Shown: piece by piece, positions 35,074 through 42,736 of the stretch | Position numbering within the stretch: the first letter of the stretch is position 1 | Layout: every line of letters begins with the position of its first letter | From: Streptomyces resistomycificus | GTDB lineage: Bacteria; Actinomycetota; Actinomycetes; Streptomycetales; Streptomycetaceae | Assembly: GCF_001514265.1 (NCBI RefSeq) | Contig: NZ_KQ948995.1 | Span: 62,001-126,000 of the forward strand | DNA: 64,000 nucleotides | Reading direction: 5' to 3' | Notes under the pieces: generated by a model | The model's input: only the letters and a program-made list of their open reading frames with translations | Databases searched by the model: none | Told to the model about the DNA's origin: nothing | Program-made: the position numbers and the translations under genes

Positions 35074-35119
35074 CTCTGGACCACCTCCCGGCGGGCTCGG
35101 CGGACGGGCTGGGGCGAGG

Positions 35120-35455
35120 TCACTTCACCGAGAAGGACTGCCGCGGGGCATACAGCTCCCCGACGTTCGTGGTGCGGGCACGGATCTCTTTGGCGTGGTC
35201 CTGGAAACCGGGGTGGGCGACGGCCTTCTCCCAGGACTCCACGTCCGTCCACAACGCGATGTTGATGTAGCTGTCCTGCTTTTCCCGGTCGATGCTCCGG
35301 GAGAGCGTGTACTGGACGAAGCCCGGCTGTTCCGCCATGAACTCGGAGACCTCGGCGAATATCTTCTCGAACTCCTCCGGCGAGCTGTGCACGGTGAACC
35401 GGTTGACGAACGTGACCACTCCGCTGTCGGTGGCGTCGTATTTCCGTGTCGACAT
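35120..35455 (-). CDS. ABM-type (quinone-forming) monooxygenase
   Basis: 111 aa. A single antibiotic-biosynthesis-monooxygenase ferredoxin-like domain: VVTFVNRFTVHSSPEEFEKIFAEVSEFMAEQPGFVQYTL and SYINIALWTDVESWEKAVAHPGFQDH. Relatives such as TcmH, ActVA-Orf6 and SnoaB oxidise an anthrone-type ring to a quinone with O2 and no cofactor. A cyclase function is also known for this fold, so that is the alternative. ATG 35455 has GAGGAGC at a good distance. It lies between the SDR gene (92-bp gap with a possible SARP box) and KS-alpha. Confidence 0.82.
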   Translation of the reverse strand: MSTRKYDATDSGVVTFVNRFTVHSSPEEFEKIFAEVSEFMAEQPGFVQYTLSRSIDREKQDSYINIALWTDVESWEKAVAHPGFQDHAKEIRARTTNVGELYAPRQSFSVK

Positions 35456-35507
35456 GTCAGTTGCTCCTCTGTGTACGGTTCTCGCTGAGGTCAACGCTGC
35501 CGGGCGG

Positions 35508-35525
35508 CTCTCGCGGTCGGCTCGA
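35508..35525 (-). promoter_or_regulatory. Possible SARP-type heptamer pair before the ABM-KS-CLF-ACP genes
   Basis: Minus strand: TCGAGCC, 4 bp, GCGAGAG (11-bp period), then 8 bp, then CAGCGT as a possible -10. The same spacing and the same CAGCGT occur at the NTF2-like promoter. The second heptamer is imperfect, so this is the weakest of the set. Confidence 0.35.
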
Positions 35526-35547
35526 CTCCCGCTCGGCCGGCCGTTCT

Positions 35548-36315
35548 TCAGACGATGCTCGCTCCGCCGTCGACGGCCAGTACCGCGCCCGTGGCGAAAC
35601 CCGCCTCCGGTTCGGCGACCTGGAGGACCCACCAGGCGATTTCCTCCGGTTGTCCGACGCGGCCGAGCGGGGTGACCGTTTTCATCCATTCGAGGAACTG
35701 CGCGTACTCCTCGGAACTGGAGCCCATGCGTATGCCCATTCCCGTTTCGATCACCCCGGGGGCGATCGACACCACGCGAATGCCACGGGGGGCGAGTTCG
35801 ACCGCCCAGGTCCTGGTGAGGAAATCCAGGGCGACCTTGCTGGCGCCGTAGAGGGAGAAGTTCGGCCAGGCGCGTCGCCCCAGTGATCCGGCACTGCTGA
35901 GGTTCACCACCGTGCCGCGGGTCTTCGTCAGCGCGTCGAGCGCACATCGCGTGAGAGAGATCGGCGCACACAGATTGACGTCCAACAGCTCCCCGGCCGC
36001 TGCCGTGTCCGTCTTCTCCAGTGGCGCCGGTAGGGCGATCGACGCGTTGTTCACCACCACGTCGATCCGTCCGAACGCGCTCAGCGCGGTACCGACGATC
36101 GTCTCGGCCGCCCCCGGCTCGGTGATGTCGACGGGCAGGGCGTGGATGTTCGGGTGGCCCTGGGCGGTCTCCGTCAGCGTGCTTTCGGACCGGCCCACCA
36201 CAAGGACCCGGTCCTGGCGGTCGGCGAACGCCCGTGCGGTGGCCCGGCCGATGCCGGTGCCGCCGCCGGTGACGATCACACCGCGCGACGATGAGTTGCC
36301 TTCGAAGTTGGTCAC
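35548..36315 (-). CDS. SDR-family ketoreductase
   Basis: 255 aa. Classical short-chain dehydrogenase: cofactor motif TGGGTGIG (residues 16-23), NNAS at 89-92, catalytic Ser140/141, Tyr156 and Lys160 (SLYGASK). NADPH is likely. It lacks the PGG motif that follows NNAG in ActIII-type C-9 ketoreductases, so it may act on a later carbonyl or be an unusual C-9 reductase. It lies in the PKS operon, 41 bp after the NTF2-like gene. The gap before it holds two GCTAGAG copies 13 bp apart, which do not fit the SARP spacing. Confidence 0.85.
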   Translation of the reverse strand: MTNFEGNSSSRGVIVTGGGTGIGRATARAFADRQDRVLVVGRSESTLTETAQGHPNIHALPVDITEPGAAETIVGTALSAFGRIDVVVNNASIALPAPLEKTDTAAAGELLDVNLCAPISLTRCALDALTKTRGTVVNLSSAGSLGRRAWPNFSLYGASKVALDFLTRTWAVELAPRGIRVVSIAPGVIETGMGIRMGSSSEEYAQFLEWMKTVTPLGRVGQPEEIAWWVLQVAEPEAGFATGAVLAVDGGASIV

Positions 36316-36356
36316 GCCGCCGAAGCTAGAGACCGCCGCTAGAGCCGCGGTCGACT

Positions 36357-36797
36357 TCAGAGGCAGTCGTCGCGGGTCACCACCCGCCGGTGGACCTTGA
36401 GTTCACCGTCCTCACGCACCAGCACGTCCTCGCACACGCACATCGCGTGCAGCTTCGCCTCGCCCCCGCGCCGGGTGCGGACCACCTGTACGTACGCCCG
36501 GACGGCCAACCGGCCGTCCGGCTGCGGCTCCACCGTCATCATCGTGTGGCAGCGCCGGTAGCGGATCCCTTCCGCGTCGAGCTCGTCGGCCGCCTTGCGG
36601 AGGCCGGCAGCGAGCTTCGCGCGTCCGCGGACGGGTTCCGTGATCTTGGGCGGGGAGACCAGGGAAGCGTCCTCGGTGAAGGTCATGGCCGCCTCTTCCG
36701 CCCGTCCCTCGTCCATCAGCTGGATATGACGGGCGTAGAACTGCTGCACCTCCGCGTAGATCCTCTCGAACGTCTGGTGTTCGGTCGTCACGGACAT
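36357..36797 (-). CDS. NTF2-like protein (SnoaL-like / dioxygenase beta-subunit-like fold)
   Basis: 146 aa. The pattern FYARHIQLMDEGRAEEAAMTFTEDASLV and the beta-rich C-terminal half fit the NTF2-like cone fold. Family members in aromatic polyketide clusters act as cyclases, hydroxylases or epoxide-ring openers; the same fold forms the beta subunit of Rieske ring-hydroxylating dioxygenases, and a lone Rieske alpha subunit is encoded at 49690-50877. ATG 36797 is chosen because the upstream in-frame part is low-complexity. It is the first gene of the PKS operon, divergent from the cyclase gene, with a SARP-type box between. Confidence 0.75.
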   Translation of the reverse strand: MSVTTEHQTFERIYAEVQQFYARHIQLMDEGRAEEAAMTFTEDASLVSPPKITEPVRGRAKLAAGLRKAADELDAEGIRYRRCHTMMTVEPQPDGRLAVRAYVQVVRTRRGGEAKLHAMCVCEDVLVREDGELKVHRRVVTRDDCL

Positions 36798-36862
36798 GAC
36801 CGCCTGCCTTCTGTGTCGTCGCGCCGGAGGGAAATCCTGCCTGTCGGCACGCTGGCACAACG

Positions 36863-36883
36863 GGTTCGAGCATTGCTCGAGAA
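36863..36883. promoter_or_regulatory. Bidirectional SARP-type heptamer repeats in the PKS divergent promoter
   Basis: Plus strand: TCGAGCA (36866-36872), 4 bp, TCGAGAA (36877-36883). Minus strand: TCGAGCA (36880-36874), 4 bp, TCGAACC (36869-36863). Both show the 11-bp period known for SARP sites (TCGAGNN heptamers). On the minus strand CAGCGT (36854-36849) follows after 8 bp, the usual distance to the -10. The core 36866-36880 is also a perfect 7-bp inverted repeat. Confidence 0.7.
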
Positions 36884-36978
36884 ACCGGTAAAGCGACGCT
36901 CCAACGCGTCTCTAGCAAAGACAAAGAGGATGCGGAGAACCGTGCATGACACCGTGACACCGCTCTTGGGAGGTAGCC

Positions 36979-37758
36979 GTGCGCATCATAGATCTGTCCT
37001 CACCGGTGAATGCCGACGCATACGAGCCCGACCCCGTGACACACGAGATACTCAGCCCGCGGGACGGCGCCCTGCACATGAGCGCGGAGATGAAAGAGCA
37101 TTTCGGGATGGACTTCGATCCGGCGGTCCTTCCCGAGGGTGAATTCCTGTCGTTGGACCGGATGACACTCACCACGCACACGGGGACCCACGTCGACGCC
37201 CCGTCACACTACGGGTCCCGATCGACGTACGGAACCGGGATTCCACGGCACATCCACGAAATGCCGCTTGACTGGTTCCACAACCGGGGTGTCGTGCTGG
37301 ACCTGACCGACGAGGGCACCGGGGTGATCGGGACCCCCGATCTGGAGAAGGCCTTCTCCCGGATCGAGTACGTGCCCTCGCCGAACGAGATCGTCCTGCT
37401 CCACACCGGCGCCGACCGGCGGGCGGGCACCCCGGAGTACTTCACGGACTTCGTCGGACTCGACGGCGACGCCGTCCACATGCTGCTCGATCTGGGCGTG
37501 AAGGTGATCGGCACGGACGCCTTCAGCCTGGACGCGCCGTTCGGCAACATCATCAAGCGCTACCAGGAGAGCGGCGACCGGTCGGTCCTGTGGCCGGCGC
37601 ACTTCGTCGGCCGCGACCGGGAGTACTGCCAGATCGAACGTCTGGCGAACCTGGGGGCGCTGCCCGAACCGTACGGGTTCATGGTGTCCTGCTTCCCCGT
37701 GAAGATCACCGGCGCCGGCGCGGGCTGGACCAGGGCCGTCGCGATCGTCGAGGACTGA
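36979..37758 (+). CDS. PF04199-type polyketide cyclase (kynurenine formamidase fold)
   Basis: 259 aa. The metal-binding signature of the family is complete: HTGTHVDAPSH with His67, His71, Asp73 and His77. In type II PKS clusters such proteins are thought to close later rings after the first aromatase/cyclase. GTG 36979 follows GGGAGGTAG at a good distance. It is divergent from the PKS operon and leads an operon with the small secreted protein (16-bp gap). The N-terminal half (1-60) carries the substrate lid typical of the family. Confidence 0.85.
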   Translation: MRIIDLSSPVNADAYEPDPVTHEILSPRDGALHMSAEMKEHFGMDFDPAVLPEGEFLSLDRMTLTTHTGTHVDAPSHYGSRSTYGTGIPRHIHEMPLDWFHNRGVVLDLTDEGTGVIGTPDLEKAFSRIEYVPSPNEIVLLHTGADRRAGTPEYFTDFVGLDGDAVHMLLDLGVKVIGTDAFSLDAPFGNIIKRYQESGDRSVLWPAHFVGRDREYCQIERLANLGALPEPYGFMVSCFPVKITGAGAGWTRAVAIVED

Positions 37759-37774
37759 GGGGAGGGGACAGGAG

Positions 37775-38317
37775 ATGATGGAGTCGCTTCGCTCCCCGAG
37801 GAGCGCGCCACGGGCCAGGACCGCGGCCTCCGCGTCGGCGCTGCTGCTGGCGGTCAGCCTGTGCGCGGTACTTCCCACGCCCGCGGCCGCAGACACCACA
37901 AAGTTCGCGGGGGCGTGCGGCGGCTCGACGCCGGTCGGCGTCTGGGACGCCACGGTGGACGTGCCGGACAACCGTCACCGGGCCACGCTGTCCTTCGCCG
38001 CCGACGGCGGGGCCCACCTCACCCTCGGCGGTCCGGGCGAGGTCAGTGGCAGCGGTTCGGGCACCTGGTGGCCGACGGCGAGGGACCGCTTCTCCTTCGG
38101 GATCCGGCACGGGCTGTACGACCCGCAGGGAACCTTCCTGGGCTCGGTGGAGGTGAACCAGCGGGCCCGCCAGGTCCTGGACACCTTCACCGGCTCGGGT
38201 GTGTCGCTGATCTTCGCCCCGGACGGCACGCGGACCGGCTCCGCCACGGCCGAGGTCTCGGCCACCAGGACGGGCTCGCCGCCGCGTGCCCGCCTTGAGC
38301 GGTGCGGAGAAAGGTGA
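37775..38317 (+). CDS. Secreted small beta-rich protein within the cluster
   Basis: 180 aa. A twin-arginine-free basic N-terminus and hydrophobic core (TAASASALLLAVSLCAVLPTPAAADT) form a signal peptide cleaved near residue 40. The mature part has repeated G/W/F-rich strands (GVWDATVDV, GSGTWWPTARDRFSFGI, FLGSVEVNQRA, SGVSLIFAPDGT), suggesting a small beta-barrel, and two cysteines. I do not recognise a family. It is cotranscribed with the cyclase (16-bp gap, GGAG before ATG 37775). A role in binding or sequestering the exported product is possible but unsupported by motifs. Confidence 0.7.
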   Translation: MMESLRSPRSAPRARTAASASALLLAVSLCAVLPTPAAADTTKFAGACGGSTPVGVWDATVDVPDNRHRATLSFAADGGAHLTLGGPGEVSGSGSGTWWPTARDRFSFGIRHGLYDPQGTFLGSVEVNQRARQVLDTFTGSGVSLIFAPDGTRTGSATAEVSATRTGSPPRARLERCGER

Positions 38318-38405
38318 ACCGCTCATTCCCCACTGATGACGCCCTCATGGGTCGCTGTTCAACAGTCACATACGAGAGATGAAGGCACCACTGTTCGTGG
38401 CTGCC

Positions 38406-38447
38406 ATTCGCGTGCAAGGATTGGGCGAACAGAGGTTGTACGCGAAT
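38406..38447. promoter_or_regulatory. Inverted repeat upstream of the SARP gene
   Basis: ATTCGCGT (38406-38413) and ACGCGAAT (38440-38447) are exact reverse complements, 26 bp apart. They lie 63-104 bp before the SARP start codon in an AT-richer stretch, so they may be an operator for a regulator of the activator. Confidence 0.45.
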
Positions 38448-38509
38448 TCCCGACGGGCGAATCCTTTCCCCGGACGGACGGTATCGGCTGAGAAGAAGGA
38501 TTCTCTCTC

Positions 38510-39409
38510 ATGCAGATAAAGACTCTCGGACCACTCGTCGCCCAGGAAAACCGGGTCTCCTTGGTGCCCAGCGCCAGTAAACCGAGGCAAGTACTCTCCC
38601 TGCTCGCTCTGAACGCGAACCGGATCATCAGCGTGGGAACGCTCACCGAAGAGATATGGGGAGACAATCCGCCGCGCAGTTCTGCCACGACACTCCAGAC
38701 GTACATATTCCAGCTGCGCAGAAACCTGGACGCCGCGCTGGGCGAGGGCCAGGGGCAGACGGCCAAGGACATCCTGGTCACTCAGCACAACGGCTATCTG
38801 CTGCGGGCGCGCCCCGGAGACATCGACGTCCACGAATTCGAACGGCTCTCCGGCGAGGCCCGCTCGGCGGCCGCCGCGGGCGACGACGCGAGGGCCGCGG
38901 ACCTGTTCACCCGGGCGCTCTCCCTGTGGAACGGCCCCGCGCTGGTCGATGTGCAGGCCGGCCGCATCCTCGAACCAGAGGTCATGAGGCTGGCGGAGGC
39001 CAGGATCGCGGCGGTGGAGGGGCGCCTGACCGCCCGCCTGAGGATGGGCCGGCACGCGGAGCTGCTCAGCGAGCTGACCGTCCTGACCATGAAGTACCCG
39101 ATGCACGAGAACCTGTGCGCCCAGTTCATGATCGCGCTGCACCGCTCCGGCCGCTCCTGGAACGCCCTGGAGGCTTATCAGAAGCTGCGGGACACCATGA
39201 TCGAGGAGCTGGGCCTCGAACCGTCGGCCAGGCTGCGCCGACTGCACCAGGCCGTGCTCGCGGGGGACCCGCTTCTCGACTCGCCCGAGGTCGCGGACGG
39301 ACTGGACTTCGAGCGCCGGACCGTCGGCGACCCGCTGCCGAGACGCCCGAGGAGCGACTTCTCGCCGAGCGCGAGCGTACGACCCGGTGTGTCACTGCGA
39401 GCGTCCTGA
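38510..39409 (+). CDS. SARP-family pathway activator
   Basis: 299 aa. N-terminal OmpR-like winged helix (about 15-100: SKPRQVLSLLALNANRIISVGTLTEEIW, TTLQTYIFQLRRNL) followed by the bacterial transcriptional activation domain (about 105-255: DVHEFERLSGEARS to RLRRLHQAVL). This is the small SARP type (ActII-ORF4, DnrI), which binds heptamer repeats near -35 and recruits RNA polymerase. Matching repeats occur upstream of several cluster operons. The tail (260-299) is low-complexity. GAAGAAGGA lies before ATG 38510. No TTA codon was seen in it. Confidence 0.93.
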   Translation: MQIKTLGPLVAQENRVSLVPSASKPRQVLSLLALNANRIISVGTLTEEIWGDNPPRSSATTLQTYIFQLRRNLDAALGEGQGQTAKDILVTQHNGYLLRARPGDIDVHEFERLSGEARSAAAAGDDARAADLFTRALSLWNGPALVDVQAGRILEPEVMRLAEARIAAVEGRLTARLRMGRHAELLSELTVLTMKYPMHENLCAQFMIALHRSGRSWNALEAYQKLRDTMIEELGLEPSARLRRLHQAVLAGDPLLDSPEVADGLDFERRTVGDPLPRRPRSDFSPSASVRPGVSLRAS

Positions 39410-39446
39410 GGAGCCGGGCGTCAACCCTCGGGCGGCGCCCCACCCC

Positions 39447-40037
39447 TCACAGCCAGCCGACCCGGCTCGCGATCCTGATGGCGTCCACCCGGTTCCTCGC
39501 CGCGAGTTTCGTCACTATCGACGTCAGGTAGTTCCGGACGGTACCGACCTGGAGAGACAGGAACCCGGCGATGTCGGTGGGTTCGAAACCCCTGGAGAAC
39601 AGCCGTAAGACCTCGAGTTCCCTGGCCGTCAGCGGAGTCTCGTCGGCGTCCAGGGCCTTCAGCGCCAGTTTGGGATTGATGATCCTCTCCCCTGCCGCGA
39701 CCTTACGGACCGCCTCCGCGAGCTGGGCCGGCGGCTCCTCCTTGAGGATGAACCCCGATACCTGCGCGGACAGCGCCTGGCGGAGCAGCCTGGGCTGAGC
39801 CGTCGCGGAGAGGACCAGCAGCTGGAGGTCCGGCGTCCTCCGCCTCAGCTCCGGGGCTATCTCTATTCCGTCGGTATTCAGTATGGCCACATGAGGACTG
39901 CTGGCTATGGCGGCAGAGGTGACGAGGTCCCGACGCCCCACCTCCGCCACGATGTTCATGTCGGGCTCCAGGCTCAGAAGTGCGGCCAATGCGCCGCGTA
40001 TCATCGGCATTTCTTCAGCAATCAACACCCGGACCAT
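39447..40037 (-). CDS. LuxR-family orphan response regulator with degenerate receiver and a TTA codon
   Basis: 196 aa. N-terminal receiver domain (about 1-115) and C-terminal LuxR helix-turn-helix (about 130-195: LTARELEVLRLFSRGFEPTDIAGFLSLQVGTVRNYLTSIVTKL). The phospho-acceptor Asp is replaced by Asn54 (VAILNTD), and the acidic pair is Glu8-Glu9, while the conserved Lys in GFILKEE remains. It is therefore an atypical response regulator probably controlled by ligand or dimerisation rather than phosphorylation. A TTA codon at 39606-39608 (in EVLRLF) makes it a likely bldA target. No sensor kinase is adjacent. It is convergent with the SARP gene and divergent from the aromatase. Confidence 0.9.
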   Translation of the reverse strand: MVRVLIAEEMPMIRGALAALLSLEPDMNIVAEVGRRDLVTSAAIASSPHVAILNTDGIEIAPELRRRTPDLQLLVLSATAQPRLLRQALSAQVSGFILKEEPPAQLAEAVRKVAAGERIINPKLALKALDADETPLTARELEVLRLFSRGFEPTDIAGFLSLQVGTVRNYLTSIVTKLAARNRVDAIRIASRVGWL

Positions 40038-40446
40038 TCTTCCCCCTTTTGGATTTCACCGCCGCACCCGATGAATTGAAACGAGTAACCGGAGGCTTTG
40101 GCCGGGTGGTCTTCCCGGCTCGATCGCTCTGCACCCGGTGGGGCGGGCTCCGGTAGTCACGTCCCGACAGTAGACGGCCGTCTCGGTGCATGAAAAGACC
40201 GCAAAAGTAGGGCGTCTGACCTGCTTACATGTCTTCATGTGAAGGATTTGTGCATGTTGGGTGGGTCGCGGGAATCGCTCGGTGGATCACCGGGGCCTTT
40301 GCTCAAAAAAACCGTGCCGACGGGCAAATCCGTGCCGGGCCGATGTCACCGGTTCGTCCAGTGATGTTCCACGGGTACTCAAGCCGGAGCCCCGAATCTT
40401 GGTGGCGGGTCATTGACCGCCGGCAACCATGTGGAGGTATTCGGCC
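40038..40446. other. 409-bp divergent regulatory gap, lower GC
   Basis: Between the LuxR-type gene and the aromatase/cyclase. It contains AT-richer stretches (around 40190-40260 and an A-run near 40303). CATGT occurs three times (40228, 40236, 40253), the first two as a near-palindrome CTTACATG, 4 bp, CATGTGAAG. No SARP-type heptamer pair was found here. No reading frame with good codon use is seen. Confidence 0.6.
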
Positions 40447-41379
40447 ATGCCGACTCTGGGCAAAGACGCACTCCAGCACACCGTGTCCGTCACCGCGCCA
40501 GCGCATCTGGTGTTCGATCTGGTGGCCGGGCTCGGGGACTGGTCGCAGTTCCATGGTCCGTCCGTACACGCGGAGCCGCTCGGTCGCCGGGACGACGGGG
40601 CCGAGGAGTTCCGGCACTGGTGGGTGATCGACGACCGGACGGTGCGCACCTGGCGGGCGCGCTGGTGGTTCGACCGGGAAGCGCTCCGGATCGGCTACGA
40701 GTTCGACCCGGCCGAACCGGCGGCGGCCGGACAGCGCGGGGAATGGGCCTTCCGTGCGCTGTCCGACGCGTCCACCGAGGTGCGGGTCGAGCAGGAGACC
40801 CTCGGCGACGAGCGCGAGGCGGCTCTCGCCGATCGCGAACTGCGCGAACTCCTCGCCTGTGTCACGGACGCCGCCGAGCGCCACGAGGAACGGCAGGACC
40901 TGGTGGTGGACTTCGAGGACCCGCTGTTCGTGGCGGGCGCGATCGACGACGCGTACGCCTACCTGTACGAGGCCGACAAGTGGCCGGAACGCATCCCGCA
41001 CGTCTCCCGGCTGGTGCTGGAGGAGGACGTGCCCAACATCCAGTTCTTCGACATGGACACCACCACCCCGGACGGCTCGGCGCACACCACCCGGTCGGTG
41101 CGCGTCTGCCTGCCCGGCCACAAGATCGTGTACAAGCAGATCCATCTGCCGAAGCTCCTGACCGGGCACACCGGCCACTGGAGGTTCACGCCGACCCGCG
41201 AGGGTTTCGTTCTCGGTGCGCGGCACACCGCGACGATCAAGCCCTCCGCGTTGCCGATCCTCGGCGAGGGGACCTCGGTACTGGACGCGCGCAAGTACCT
41301 GCGCCGGGTGCTCAGTGCGAACAGCATGGGCAACCTGCGGCTCTCGAAGGCCTTCGCCGAGGAGCGCGCCGGTGTCTGA
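40447..41379 (+). CDS. Didomain polyketide aromatase/cyclase
   Basis: 310 aa made of two START/SRPBCC helix-grip domains (about 1-150 and 155-310). Each begins with the typical VSVTAPAHLVFDLVAGLGDW or VAGAIDDAYAYLYEADKWPERIPHV pattern. This is the ActVII/GrhQ-type first-ring aromatase/cyclase usually found with chains reduced at C-9. ATG 40447 has GGAGG 9 nt upstream; an upstream in-frame ATG lacks a ribosome-binding site. Its stop overlaps the start of a methyltransferase gene by 8 bp, so the two are coupled. Confidence 0.92.
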   Translation: MPTLGKDALQHTVSVTAPAHLVFDLVAGLGDWSQFHGPSVHAEPLGRRDDGAEEFRHWWVIDDRTVRTWRARWWFDREALRIGYEFDPAEPAAAGQRGEWAFRALSDASTEVRVEQETLGDEREAALADRELRELLACVTDAAERHEERQDLVVDFEDPLFVAGAIDDAYAYLYEADKWPERIPHVSRLVLEEDVPNIQFFDMDTTTPDGSAHTTRSVRVCLPGHKIVYKQIHLPKLLTGHTGHWRFTPTREGFVLGARHTATIKPSALPILGEGTSVLDARKYLRRVLSANSMGNLRLSKAFAEERAGV

Positions 41380-42049
41380 CCGACCGCAGGCCGGCCCCAC
41401 CCGGGACGAGATCTTCACCGGGACGGCCACCTACACCCGCCGGGTGCTGTCCATGTACGACGTTCTCGTGCTCGGCATCATCTGCCGGCGGGTCTGGCGG
41501 TGCGACCGCTCGGAGATGCTGGCCGGGTACGACCGGAACATCGGCGAGCGACACCTCGACCTCGGCCCGGGCACCGGCTTCTTCCTCGACCGGTGCCAAC
41601 ACCGCTCGCCCCGGCCTCGGATCGCCCTGGTGGATCTCAATCCGCTGGTCCTGCAGAAGGCGTCCGCCAGGTTGCGGCGGTTTCGTCCCCGCACCTTCCA
41701 ACGCGATGTGCTCTCCCCGTTCGAGCTCGGTGAGGAGCGGTACGAATCCGCCGGGCTGAACTTCCTCCTGCACTGTCTGCCGGGCGGCATGAAGCACAAG
41801 GCGAAGGTGTTCGACCATGTCAGGCCCCATGTGGTGCCGGGCGGCCGGATCTTCGGCAGTACCGTACTCGCCGAAGGGGTGCCGCACGGCAAACGGGCGT
41901 ACAAGCTGCTGGACTCCCTCAACGAGAAGGGGACGTTCGACAACCGCGGTGACTCCCTCGGCGGCCTGGAAGCCGAACTCGACAGCCGGTTCACCGACTA
42001 CCGGCTGACCGTGCGGGGGTCCGTGGCGCTGTTCGAGGCCACTGCCTGA
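41372..42049 (+). CDS. Class I SAM-dependent methyltransferase
   Basis: 225 aa. SAM-binding motif I is HLDLGPGTGFF, followed by the acidic motif II region (IALVDLNPLVL) and LNFLLHCLPGG. The small type-11/12 methyltransferase fold fits a C- or O-methyltransferase acting on the aglycone. GTG 41372 overlaps the aromatase stop (8 bp) and has GAGGAGC upstream. The coupling suggests it acts early, on the cyclised intermediate (inference). Confidence 0.85.
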   Translation: MSDRPQAGPTRDEIFTGTATYTRRVLSMYDVLVLGIICRRVWRCDRSEMLAGYDRNIGERHLDLGPGTGFFLDRCQHRSPRPRIALVDLNPLVLQKASARLRRFRPRTFQRDVLSPFELGEERYESAGLNFLLHCLPGGMKHKAKVFDHVRPHVVPGGRIFGSTVLAEGVPHGKRAYKLLDSLNEKGTFDNRGDSLGGLEAELDSRFTDYRLTVRGSVALFEATA

Positions 42050-42064
42050 ACAGCCGGAAGCCGC

Positions 42065-42100
42065 AAGCGCGGGCGGAGGCCAGACCTCCCGCCCGCGCTT
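42065..42100. terminator. Terminator hairpin between methyltransferase and SWIM gene
   Basis: AAGCGCGGGCGG plus AGG (42065-42079) pairs with CCTCCCGCCCGCGCTT (42085-42100), with one bulged base. It lies in the convergent gap and can serve both strands. Confidence 0.65.
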
Positions 42101-42175
42101 CCGTCTCGCCGTTCTGGCCGGCGCCTTCGTCCCGCGCCTTCGTCCCGCGCTCCCGAACCGTCGGCGGCGCCCCTC

Positions 42176-42736
42176 TCAGGCTCCGTAGAAATCCTCCGCG
42201 TCGAGGTCGCCCAGCGGCGTCCAGTCAGGATCCGAGGGCGCGGTCGGCTCCCACCCCGGAGAACGCAACTCGACGGCGAGCATGGGGCGTTCGTCGATGC
42301 GCTGCGACAACGTGTAGAGGGTGGCCAGCACATGGACGCAGGGCCTGCGCCTGGTGCGGCAGGGGCACACGGCCTCCATCTCGTCGAGTGGTACCGCGAC
42401 GCCGATGTTGTCGCGCCTCAGGTCCGCCTCGAGACTGTCGGGCAGATCTCCGGCCGCCAGGCCGAGGTGGTCGCCCAGCGCCTTGCCGATGAGACGTTCG
42501 GCCTCCGCCTGCTCGCGGTCGGACCAGTTCGGCAGGTCGATCCGGACCTGGTGGGTCACACCGGACACGACCACCTCGGCCTCGACCCGTCCGGCTTCGA
42601 CGGACAGGGTGGCGGCGTGGTTGCGGGCGAGGCTGCGCGCTTTGGGAAGCGCCGGGTTGGGCGCGGCCGCGACCGTCGACTCGACCGTGCGCACCCACAC
42701 TCGGCCCCAGGGGGTGGCTCCGAATTCGGCCGACAT
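42176..42736 (-). CDS. SWIM zinc-finger protein
   Basis: 186 aa. The SWIM zinc finger is at about 122-136: CPCRTRRRPCVHV, which fits CxCx(n)CxH. SWIM proteins bind DNA or proteins and in actinobacteria are usually encoded beside a SNF2-type helicase, as here. Its ATG overlaps the helicase stop (TGATG, 42734-42738), so the pair is translationally coupled and probably acts as a complex on DNA. Its presence inside a polyketide cluster is unusual. Confidence 0.88.
   Translation of the reverse strand: MSAEFGATPWGRVWVRTVESTVAAAPNPALPKARSLARNHAATLSVEAGRVEAEVVVSGVTHQVRIDLPNWSDREQAEAERLIGKALGDHLGLAAGDLPDSLEADLRRDNIGVAVPLDEMEAVCPCRTRRRPCVHVLATLYTLSQRIDERPMLAVELRSPGWEPTAPSDPDWTPLGDLDAEDFYGA

Noticed and set aside
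36316..36356. Two GCTAGAG copies in the gap before the SDR gene considered as a SARP site
   Set aside because: They are 13 bp apart instead of 11 and lack the TCGAG core.
40038..40446. Search for SARP heptamer pairs before the aromatase/cyclase
   Set aside because: Single TCGA-containing words occur, but no pair at 11-bp spacing with a -10-like element was found.
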